Positions 57,526-64,000 of a stretch of 64,000 nt of DNA are shown here, one piece after another. Position numbers and translations under genes: made by a program. Positions within the stretch are counted from its first letter, which is position 1. Each line of letters opens with the position of its first letter. The notes below the pieces were generated by a model that made no database searches, was not told the origin of the DNA, and was given only the letters and a program-made list of their open reading frames with translations. The DNA lies in assembly GCA_035647855.1 (NCBI GenBank), contig DASRMP010000053.1, positions 21,716-85,715 on the forward strand, given 5' to 3'. This DNA comes from JAAZBW01 sp035647855 (lineage in GTDB: Bacteria; Actinomycetota; Actinomycetes; Actinomycetales; Actinomycetaceae).

Positions 57526-59301
57526 TCAGGGTGCAGGGCGGCGTAGGAGGGCTTCAAGTTCGGTGCGGTCGCTGCGGAGTTGGGCGGCGTCGGAGCGGTC
57601 GGGCCAGGCGCGGAGGTCGGTGACTATGGGTGGTGTGGAGCGCAGCAGGGTGACGCCGGTGCCGAAGGGTAGGGTGCGGATGCGGTCGGGTGGCAAAATT
57701 GAAACCCGCCGTATGGAGCGCTGGTTCGATCGGGTGCCGCGATCACCGAGGGTCACGCTGTTGGTGTATTCGTCGCGTTCGCCGATAAGGGTGGACAGAT
57801 CTTGGAGGTCGCGGCTGTTGGACGCGCCGCCGAGGATGATCTTGGCGATGCTGGCGTCCCATATCGCACCGGCTTGGTGCTCACTCCACCGGTCGCGGGC
57901 TTGGGCGAGGGACTGCAAGACGGGCATGGTGGTGATCCCGGTGCCGCCGCCTTCGGCCATCAGCATCGGCAGCGATGGCAGGGGTGCGAGGTTACCGATT
58001 TCGTCGAGCGCCAGCAGCAGAGGCGGGTCGAGTCGGGCACCGGGTAACCGGGCGGCGAGACGTCGGGCGGTCTCGATGAGGTCCTCCACAAACGCGGCGA
58101 CGAGCGCGGCGGATGCGCCGGCCCCGGCTCCGGTGGCGAGCAGGTAGAGAGTGCCTTGCTGGGTGAGGAAGGTTTCGGGGTCGAACTGTTCGTTGGGTCC
58201 GGGTGTGACGGCATCGAGCACGCGGGGGTCGGCGAGGGCTGCGAGGGCGAGGGAGACGCCTTGCCAGATGCTGTCGCGGGTCTTGGGGTCGGCGTCGATC
58301 ATTGCGCCGAGCGAGTCGCCCCACCCCATCGCGGCGTTCGGGTTCGAGTTCAGGATCGCGACGGCCTCGGCTGCGCCGCTGGCGTCGAGGGTCCACCGGA
58401 ACAACTCAGCAGGCGGCCTGCCGTCGAGCGCTGCGGCGTGGAGCAAGGCTTGGAGCGCGGTTCGGGTCTTACCTTCCCAGAACCCGCCGGACTCCACTCC
58501 GCCAGAGGAGAGCCCGGTGGCGGCGGCGAGTCCGTTTGCGCGAATCATTGCGGTCAGCGGGTCCTCACACCCGCGCACCGGTGACCATCGCAGACCAGCG
58601 GGGATGCCCTCGGCGAGGCGTTGGGGGTCGAATACTGCAACGGGTCCGCCTTTACGGCGCCTCGCTCGCAATGTGGCGGTCAGATTATCTGGTCGGGTGC
58701 TGGTGGTGACGACGGCCCCTGGTGCGTCCAGGATCGCGTTGATGACGACGTGCAGTCCCTTGCCGGAGCGGGGCGGGCCGATCAGCAGGATCGAGTCTTC
58801 CACCGACGCCCACACGCCGGTCCCGCGGCTGGTTCCGAGCAGGTAGCCGACGTCAGCGGGCGAGGGTGTCGCAAGCGATGGTCGCAGGGTTCCAGCGCGG
58901 TGCAGGAGAGCTTTCGACGATGCAGTGGTCTTGACTTCATGAGCGGTGGCAATCCCCGCGAACCTGTGCGGGTCAGTGTCGGTTTTGCGATTGTGTCGGC
59001 GCAGCAGAAACCAGACCCATGTCACCGTGGCGATCAGCCCGGCGAGCAGTATGGCTGCGACGATCCAGTAGACGACAGGACTGAGCCCTGGGGCGTCGAG
59101 AACCCCTGCCGGGTCTGCTGGGCTGAACAGCACTCCGAGACCTGAAGCCGGCCCAGTCTCGGGCTCGGGTGTGCCAGAGAGGAACGCAGCGATTGAGCCG
59201 GCTCCTCGGAGGACGAGTGCGAGGCCGAAGGCTCCGATCAGGGCGATGAGGGCGGCGTTGGTAAGTTCGTCGCCCATGCTCCCGCCCTGTCTCGGGTTCA
59301 T
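57526..59301 (-). CDS. VirD4/TraG-type conjugative coupling protein
   Basis: A 591-residue protein. Two N-terminal transmembrane helices (about 15-40 and 70-105) are followed by the ATPase domain with Walker A LIGPPRSGKGLHVV and Walker B LLLALDEIGNLAPLP. GGGTGITTMPVLQSLAQARDRW and IGERDEYTNSVTL are further TraG features. It drives DNA to the transfer channel and marks the element as conjugative or mobilisable, though no relaxase or channel protein is seen here. ATG 59301 overlaps the upstream stop; ATG 59277 is possible. Confidence 0.9.
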   Translation of the reverse strand: MNPRQGGSMGDELTNAALIALIGAFGLALVLRGAGSIAAFLSGTPEPETGPASGLGVLFSPADPAGVLDAPGLSPVVYWIVAAILLAGLIATVTWVWFLLRRHNRKTDTDPHRFAGIATAHEVKTTASSKALLHRAGTLRPSLATPSPADVGYLLGTSRGTGVWASVEDSILLIGPPRSGKGLHVVINAILDAPGAVVTTSTRPDNLTATLRARRRKGGPVAVFDPQRLAEGIPAGLRWSPVRGCEDPLTAMIRANGLAAATGLSSGGVESGGFWEGKTRTALQALLHAAALDGRPPAELFRWTLDASGAAEAVAILNSNPNAAMGWGDSLGAMIDADPKTRDSIWQGVSLALAALADPRVLDAVTPGPNEQFDPETFLTQQGTLYLLATGAGAGASAALVAAFVEDLIETARRLAARLPGARLDPPLLLALDEIGNLAPLPSLPMLMAEGGGTGITTMPVLQSLAQARDRWSEHQAGAIWDASIAKIILGGASNSRDLQDLSTLIGERDEYTNSVTLGDRGTRSNQRSIRRVSILPPDRIRTLPFGTGVTLLRSTPPIVTDLRAWPDRSDAAQLRSDRTELEALLRRPAP

Positions 59302-59852
59302 TGCAGCCGCCGGATCGCGGTCGTGCCCGAGATTCGCCCGAACAGGATCACTTCGCCCGTCGTGTCTGTCGGGAGGTCGTCGAGATCGACCAGCGCACGC
59401 GCAGTGCCAGTTCCGGCGGCGTCGGTGTGGCTCACGATGACCGCGACGGTGACCTCCTCACCAGGCACAAACCCGTCGCCCTCCACCTCCATCAGATGCG
59501 GTGCTCGGGGCGTGGCGGCGCGGCGGCCTCGCCGTATGCCCGGTACCGATTCCTGCTCTGTTACTCGGACAGGTGGAGTTCGTTTACGGGCGTGGATGAT
59601 GTCGGTGAACACTCCACCGTCGCACTCGCGCACCTCGACCCGGACCGACACGGTGCGGTCCTTCGTGATCTCATCCATCAGCGGCCCGAACGTCGCCCGA
59701 GTCCACGCCCCCGCAGCAGGTTGCGGGTGAGTGATGCCATCGATAGTGGCTGTGAGAGTTCCGTCCGCAGCGACGGTGACGACCACATTCGGCAGATCGA
59801 CGGGCACCTCTGGCTCGTGATCGCGGCAGTGGCGTGGGTGTGAATGGTTCAT
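59298..59852 (-). CDS. Hypothetical protein of the integrative element
   Basis: A 184-residue soluble protein (MNHSHPRHCRDHEPEVPVDL at the N-terminus). A predicted beta-rich region contains VVVTVAADGTLTATIDG and VSVRVEVRECDGGVFTDII, followed by an Arg-rich linker and VTVAVIVSHTDAAGTG. I see no catalytic motif or membrane segment. The stop overlaps the coupling-protein ATG (ATGA), so it is translated with it and could belong to the transfer machinery. Confidence 0.6.
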   Translation of the reverse strand: MNHSHPRHCRDHEPEVPVDLPNVVVTVAADGTLTATIDGITHPQPAAGAWTRATFGPLMDEITKDRTVSVRVEVRECDGGVFTDIIHARKRTPPVRVTEQESVPGIRRGRRAATPRAPHLMEVEGDGFVPGEEVTVAVIVSHTDAAGTGTARALVDLDDLPTDTTGEVILFGRISGTTAIRRLQ

Positions 59853-59960
59853 CGGTGAACGATCTCCAGACCTGCATTTACCTGACGAAGTTTCATGCCC
59901 ATCAGGTGCGCTTCGCCCACATCAGCAAGGGGTCACTGCTGTTCAATGATCAGGCCTGCC

Positions 59961-60258
59961 GGAGACCTGGTACATCTGATCCGATACGCCGACTTGTGAT
60001 CGGTGGCAGAAGGACTGCGAGGAGTTCGTCCCGCTCCAGGACTGTGATTTGGAGATCCGACGAATCCTGTGCTTTGCGATTGAGCCGTTGAACGCCCGGT
60101 TCCGGCGGGCCGTCACCGCCAAGGACCACTTCCCGACCGAACGAGCCGCGCTCAAGTATGTCTACCTCGCCGTGATGACGGTGGACCGAACGATGAGAGG
60201 CGCACACAACGCCGTCGACATCACCTTCAACGACCGGCTGTCCGCCCATAGCCACTAA
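59961..60258 (+). pseudogene. IS256-family transposase remnant
   Basis: After GDLVHLIRYAD (59961-59993) the frame breaks, and from about 60004 WQKDCEEF, DLEIRRIL, EPLNARFRRAV, FPTERAALKYVYLAVM and ITFNDRL correspond to the C-terminal portion of IS256-type transposases (usual TTNAIESLNAR..., here FAIEPLNARF). The DDE catalytic domain is largely absent and an internal deletion is evident. It separates the conjugation genes from the arsenic cluster. Confidence 0.8.
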
Positions 60259-60300
60259 CCATGAGATGCACCGTCAATTCGACAGACTCTCTGAGTGCCG

Positions 60301-60678
60301 CTAGCGGCAGTCGGCAGAGTCTTTGTCTTTATGTTCGACCCGAAGGACTTCGCCGAGGGCGTCGAGAGCGTCGGAGGCGACGGCGTAGTAGGCCCATCTG
60401 CCGCGCTTATCGCGGGTGATCAGGCCGGCGTCGGTGAGGATCTTGAGGTGGTGGGAGACAGTGGGCTGGGACAGGTCGACCGGCTCAGTGAGGTCGCAGA
60501 CGCACGCCTCACCTCCCTGGTGGGAGGCGATGAGAGAAAGTAGGCGTAGGCGGGCAGGTTCGGCCAGGGCCTTGAACATCGCCGCGAGGGCGTGAGCTTC
60601 CGCGTCAGCGAGCGGCTCGCGGACGAGTGGAGCGCTGCAGGCCATCTCGGGCTCGAGTGTCTGTGGGATCGGCATCAT
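60301..60678 (-). CDS. arsR: ArsR-type arsenic-responsive repressor
   Basis: A 125-residue ArsR/SmtB winged-helix repressor. ALAEPARLRLLSLIA, GGEACVCDLTEPVDLSQPTVSHHLKIL and GLITRDKRGRWAYY are the DNA-binding core. CVC is the metalloid-binding CxC in the recognition-helix region, with a further Cys near the N-terminus (MACSAP). ATG 60678 (MMPIPQT) follows AGGGGAC; the frame upstream is not conserved. It diverges from arsB and should bind the palindrome between them. Confidence 0.92.
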   Translation of the reverse strand: MMPIPQTLEPEMACSAPLVREPLADAEAHALAAMFKALAEPARLRLLSLIASHQGGEACVCDLTEPVDLSQPTVSHHLKILTDAGLITRDKRGRWAYYAVASDALDALGEVLRVEHKDKDSADCR

Positions 60679-60737
60679 GACACCATTGTCCCCTATCAAT
60701 TGACGCCTGTCGATGAGATCTGCCATGCTGGGCTCGC

Positions 60738-60759
60738 CATATCGAAACCTATCGATATG
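60738..60759. promoter_or_regulatory. ArsR operator
   Basis: CATATCG (60738-60744) and CGATATG (60753-60759) are perfect inverted repeats 8 bp apart. They lie between divergent arsR and the arsB transcript, as expected for an arsenic-repressor site. Confidence 0.7.
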
Positions 60760-60796
60760 CACGAGTGGCTCATACCCTTGTGAGGAAGGATTAGTT

Positions 60797-61030
60797 ATGT
60801 CGTCGCCTACGATGACGCCCTTGTCAATGACCCTGGTTGGGGGTGGCTCTGTTGGTCTGGCGGCCGCTGCTCATCTGGTAGTCGACGCGGTCGCGGGTGC
60901 GACCAGGTTCCTCCCGGACCTGGACCCGTACAGGGAGGCCAGCGCGAGCGTGAGCATCGCTCCGCAGTGGCCCAGCACTTCGCTGTTGGTGGCCTGTGGC
61001 AACGCGGTGGATAGTCCGTCATGCTGCTAG
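60797..61030 (+). CDS. Short frame upstream of arsB, possibly a flavoprotein fragment
   Basis: The 77-residue frame has GAAGGA upstream of ATG 60797. Residues about 13-30 (TLVGGGSVGLAAAAHLV) look like a Rossmann FAD-binding start (GxGxxGLA), after which nothing matches such enzymes (TRFLPDLDPYREASASVS). It overlaps arsB by 10 bp. It may be the broken start of an FAD-dependent arsenic-cluster gene, or a leader that couples arsB translation. Confidence 0.35.
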   Translation: MSSPTMTPLSMTLVGGGSVGLAAAAHLVVDAVAGATRFLPDLDPYREASASVSIAPQWPSTSLLVACGNAVDSPSCC

Positions 61031-62457
61031 CCGTCGGGATTTTCCTCGCGACCCTTGTCCTGGTGATCTGGCAGCCTCGGGGCCTGGGCATCGGATGGAG
61101 CGCGCTGGGTGGTGCAGCGGTCGCTTTGGCCGCCAAAGTGGTGCAGTTAAGTGATATTCCGGTGGTGTGGGACATCGTATGGAACGCGACGCTCACATTC
61201 GTTGCCGTCATCATCATCTGCTCGATTCTGGATGAGGCCGGCTTCTTCGAGTGGGCCGCCCTGCACGTCGCACGTTGGGCTCGTGGCAACGGCAGTTTGC
61301 TGTTCAATCTCATCGTGGTGCTTGGGGCGGCGATCGCGGCCCTGTTCGCCAACGACGGTGCGGCTTTGGTAATGACGCCAATCGTCTTCCAGATGATCCT
61401 GGCGCTGAGGTTCTCCCCGGGGGTGGCCTTCGGCCTCGTGATTGCCACTGGCTTCATCGCCGACACCACGAGCCTGCCATTCGTGGTGTCGAACCTCGTC
61501 AATATCGTTATCGCTGACTTCTTTGGCATCGGCTTCGCACGCTATGCCTTGGTCATGGTGCCTGTTGCACTGGTCTCGCTGGGTGCGAGCCTGATAGTGT
61601 TGCGGCTGTTTTTCCGTAAGTCCATTCCAGGCCATTACGACGTCAGTGCGCTGCGCAGCCCGAGGGAGGCTGTGGTCGACCCAATGACATTTCGCGCCGG
61701 GGTGGTGGTGCTCGCCACTCTACTAGTGGGCTACTTCGCCGCCGACGCAATCGGAGTGCCGGTGGCTGCGGTGGCATCCGTGTGCGCCATCGCCTTGGCG
61801 CTCATCGCCGCACGCCGTCCACGAACACTATTTAAGAGCTTCAGCGGCAAAGGCCATCCCCCCGCAAGGAGCGCCGACCTGGCACCTACCCCACTGGATA
61901 GCGCGGCGGCCGATAACGCTCAGACCATCCCTGCCCGAACCAGAACTATCACCACCACTGAGCCAAGAATCGCAGTGTGGTCAGTGGTGAGGTCCGCACC
62001 GTGGCAAGTCGTACTGTTCAGCCTAGGGATGTACCTGGTCGTCTACGGCTTACGCAACGAAGGCCTAACCGACTACCTCGGCGAGGTTCTCGCAGGCCTC
62101 GCCCAGCACGGTGACCTCGCCACCGCGACAGGGACCGGATTCCTCGTGGCTGGGATATCCTCGGTGATGAACAACATGCCCACCACCCTCATCGCTGCCC
62201 TGGGCATCGAGGCCGCAGGCGCCGGAGGGCTAACCGAGCAGATGATGGCCTATGCTGCCATCATCGGTGCCGACCTCGGACCCAAGATCACCCCTATCGG
62301 GTCGCTAGCAACCCTGCTTTGGCTCTCGGTACTGGAGCGTAAAGGCATGCACATCGGCTGGGGCACCTACTTCAAGATCGGCATCGTGCTGACGATTCCG
62401 GTGCTGGCGGTCACGCTTCTCGCCCTGGCTGGCTGGCTCACCCTACTTGGCACCTGA
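61021..62457 (+). CDS. arsB: Arsenite efflux membrane protein ArsB
   Basis: A 478-residue ArsB-family permease with about 12 transmembrane segments. NDGAALVMTPIVFQM (residues about 115-130) and GFIADTTSLPFVVSNLVNIVIADFFGI are family hallmarks in the first half, and the inverse repeat PTTLIAALGIEAAG and GADLGPKITPIGSLATLLWL in the second. It expels arsenite or antimonite. A hydrophilic loop (RARSADLAPTPL region) divides the halves. The TIR-like ATG 61021 has no strong ribosome site; coupling to the short frame upstream is possible. Confidence 0.93.
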   Translation: MLLAVGIFLATLVLVIWQPRGLGIGWSALGGAAVALAAKVVQLSDIPVVWDIVWNATLTFVAVIIICSILDEAGFFEWAALHVARWARGNGSLLFNLIVVLGAAIAALFANDGAALVMTPIVFQMILALRFSPGVAFGLVIATGFIADTTSLPFVVSNLVNIVIADFFGIGFARYALVMVPVALVSLGASLIVLRLFFRKSIPGHYDVSALRSPREAVVDPMTFRAGVVVLATLLVGYFAADAIGVPVAAVASVCAIALALIAARRPRTLFKSFSGKGHPPARSADLAPTPLDSAAADNAQTIPARTRTITTTEPRIAVWSVVRSAPWQVVLFSLGMYLVVYGLRNEGLTDYLGEVLAGLAQHGDLATATGTGFLVAGISSVMNNMPTTLIAALGIEAAGAGGLTEQMMAYAAIIGADLGPKITPIGSLATLLWLSVLERKGMHIGWGTYFKIGIVLTIPVLAVTLLALAGWLTLLGT

Positions 62458-62634
62458 GGGAACTAGACAGATCAGGAATAGGTCAGTGACAATCGAGGCA
62501 ATATCGTGTCCCAGCACATGGACGGTGTGTTTTGTACTGGTGACGGCAGTACCTGCAACAACGCCCTGGACGACCTAACTCGCTGCGTCGTCGCTCTTGC
62601 CCCCGCCTGAGTCCCACCCACTGAAGGAGATCCC

Positions 62635-63057
62635 GTGTCAAACCGTCCCAGCGTCATGTTTGTCTGCGTCCACAACGCGGGCCGTTCCCAGATGGCCGCC
62701 GGCTACCTCCGCCACTACGCAGCAGGCCGCATCGAGGTGCGTTCGGCCGGGTCGATGCCCGCCGAGCAGATCAACCCCGTTGCTGTCGAAGCGATGCGCG
62801 AGGAGGGCATCGACATCACGGCGGAGCAGCCCAAGGTGCTCACGACCGAGGCGGTCCAAGACTCCGACGTGGTGATCACGATGGGGTGCGGGGACGCGTG
62901 CCCCATCTTCCCCGGAAAGCGGTACGAAGACTGGAAACTCGACGACCCCGCCGGTCAAGACATCGACGCCGTGCGCCCGATCCGCGACGACATCAAAGCC
63001 CGCATCCTGACTCTCACGGCCGAACTGCTGGGTGAGGACCAGGAGACGCCTACGTGA
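62635..63057 (+). CDS. arsC: Arsenate reductase, low-molecular-weight phosphatase type
   Basis: A 140-residue enzyme of the LMW-PTPase ArsC class. The P-loop is CVHNAGRS (Cys11 to Arg17), and MGCGDACP with two cysteines supplies the redox relay. It reduces arsenate to arsenite for export by ArsB. GTG 62635 is preceded by GAAGGAGA. The 177 bp from arsB to arsC hold no gene that I can see. It overlaps the flavoprotein gene by 4 bp. Confidence 0.93.
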   Translation: MSNRPSVMFVCVHNAGRSQMAAGYLRHYAAGRIEVRSAGSMPAEQINPVAVEAMREEGIDITAEQPKVLTTEAVQDSDVVITMGCGDACPIFPGKRYEDWKLDDPAGQDIDAVRPIRDDIKARILTLTAELLGEDQETPT

Positions 63058-63860
63058 TCGATGTCGTTGTCATCGGCGGCGGTCAGGCCGGACTCGCCGC
63101 CGGCTACTACCTGCGGCGAGCCGGTCTCGATTTCGTCATCCTCGACGCCCAGCCTGGCCCGGGTGGGGCCTGGCCTCATGGATGGGAGTCGCTGCGATTG
63201 TTCTCCCCGGCGCAGTACAGTCCGCTGCCGGGTTGGCCGATGCCGCCCCAACCGGGCGAAACGTTCCCCACTGCCACACACGTCGCCCAGTACCTCGCAG
63301 ACTATGAGGAACGCTACGAACTTCTCGTCCACCGTCCCGTCCGCGTCGAAAGCATCCGGTGGGATGTGGAAGGCTTCCTGGTCTGCACTGATCGGGGCGA
63401 ATGGTCGGCGCGGGCGGTAATCAGCGCCACTGGCACTTGGCAAAGCCCCTATGTTCCCGCCTATCCGGGGCAGGATGAGTTCACTGGAGTGCAACTGCAC
63501 ACCGTTGACTACCGGACGCCGGAGCGGTTCGCCCGGCAGCGGGTGGTGATCGTGGGCGGCGGGAACTCTGCCGCCCAGATTCTGGCCGAAGTCTCCACTG
63601 TCGCCGACACACTCTGGGTCACGCCGCGCCCGCCGCGGTTCATGCCGGACGACGTTGACGGGCGGGTACTCTTCGACGTCGCCACCGCCCGCGCCGCCGC
63701 CCAACGTTCCGGAGCCAGCCACGTCGGGGTGAGCGGGCTCGGGGACATCGTCATGGTGCCCCCTGTGCGCGAGGCCCGCGATCGTGGCGCCCTCAACGCG
63801 ATTTCGATGTTCGACCACCTAACCCCAGCTGGTGTGGCGTGGAGCGACGGGCAAGAATAA
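63054..63860 (+). CDS. ArsO-like FAD-dependent oxidoreductase, C-terminally shortened
   Basis: A 268-residue flavin monooxygenase-like protein. The FAD loop VIGGGQAGLAAGYYL opens it, ISATGTW is the second FAD contact and VVIVGGGNSAAQI the NADPH loop near residue 165. Relatives are about 350-400 residues with a C-terminal part running on after the LTPAGVAWSDG segment; here a TAA follows SDGQE, so about 80-110 residues are missing. GTG overlap with arsC (4 bp) shows operon membership. Activity may be lost. Confidence 0.75.
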   Translation: MIDVVVIGGGQAGLAAGYYLRRAGLDFVILDAQPGPGGAWPHGWESLRLFSPAQYSPLPGWPMPPQPGETFPTATHVAQYLADYEERYELLVHRPVRVESIRWDVEGFLVCTDRGEWSARAVISATGTWQSPYVPAYPGQDEFTGVQLHTVDYRTPERFARQRVVIVGGGNSAAQILAEVSTVADTLWVTPRPPRFMPDDVDGRVLFDVATARAAAQRSGASHVGVSGLGDIVMVPPVREARDRGALNAISMFDHLTPAGVAWSDGQE

Positions 63861-64000
63861 CGGAGTGTACACACCGGCCTTCGCGGAGTACTCGATACTG
63901 ATCTGAGCCGAGGCACCGTTGGGCATCAGCATGGGCACGGCGCGTGGAGAAACACGACGCGCACCCCGGCTCTCGAGCACGTCATCCTGCTCAAGGAGTG
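63861..64000. other. Window end beyond the truncated ArsO-like gene
   Basis: These 140 bp after the stop do not continue the ArsO-like reading frame in any frame that I recognise. A GTGTACACAC palindrome is at 63864-63873. The breakpoint of the truncated gene probably lies here. Confidence 0.4.

Noticed and set aside
60004..60258. Intact IS element
   Set aside because: Only the transposase C-terminus remains, with an internal deletion and no terminal repeats found.
61881..61990. Frameshift or fusion point in arsB
   Set aside because: The low-conservation hydrophilic segment is the expected large cytoplasmic loop between the two halves of ArsB.

Overview
The window is a high-GC actinobacterial chromosome segment. 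Most genes have G/C-ending codons, GTG starts are frequent, and several gene neighbourhoods are classic actinomycete ones (LOG protein/DUF3117/methyltransferase/HtrA/TatB/Mrp/MgtE-like; RhlE helicase/ferritin-like/DUF3107/AdnA-AdnB; FtsEX/M23 peptidase/SmpB/tmRNA). A decayed dapE suggests a lineage without meso-diaminopimelate peptidoglycan made by the succinylase route, for example an Actinomycetaceae-like organism. That placement is inference.

Layout. 1-7 kb: a nucleoside uptake and deoxynucleoside catabolism operon (ABC ATPase, two permeases, cytidine deaminase, thymidine phosphorylase, a small acidic protein, a C39-like cysteine-peptidase-fold protein, DeoC). 6.9-7.75 kb: non-coding repeat region A. 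7.8-9.5 kb: phosphohexomutase/phosphopentomutase-type enzyme on the minus strand. 9.7-17.1 kb: remnant dapE, LOG protein, DUF3117, O-methyltransferase, HtrA protease, TatB, Mrp, DUF1003 and an MgtE-N/CBS protein. 17.2-25.8 kb: membrane stress protein, TIM-barrel protein, GNAT, aminopeptidase P, MFS transporter, PHP phosphoesterase, DEAD-box helicase, ferritin-like protein, DUF3107. 25.9-32.4 kb: AdnA-AdnB recombination helicase-nuclease. 32.4-34.3 kb: APH-like protein with a changed metal ligand, Fur-family regulator and an ABC ATPase remnant. 34.5-39.1 kb: Tad pilus operon without tadZ. 39.1-46.2 kb: CNNM/CorC protein, RF2, FtsE, FtsX, M23 peptidase, SmpB, tmRNA. 46.25-47.37 kb: repeat region B, bounded by 61-bp terminal inverted repeats. 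47.4-48.9 kb: thioredoxin and DsrE protein, divergent from an ArsR-rhodanese fusion. 49-54.2 kb: uridine-kinase-like protein, TM0106-type nuclease-helicase, ATP-grasp protein. 54.3 kb: tRNA-His, into which an integrative element has inserted; its serine integrase, small plasmid-type genes, SSB, VirD4/TraG coupling protein, an IS256 remnant and an arsenic-resistance cluster run to the end of the window.

The most unusual features are repeat regions A and B. Each lies between the 3' ends of convergent genes (deoC/pmm and tmRNA/trxA). Each contains many copies of a 16-bp unit (GTGACGATCGTGCGCC and variants) pointing one way on the left and the other way on the right, meeting at the same perfect 26-bp palindrome. 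Region B also carries a second, independent inverted tandem array, and the whole is framed by long inverted repeats with no coding capacity that I can defend. This looks like an undescribed, structured, possibly mobile intergenic element.

Genes are dense and operons often overlap by 4 bp (ATGA/GTGA). No CRISPR array or rRNA operon was seen. The right att site of the integrative element is not in the window.
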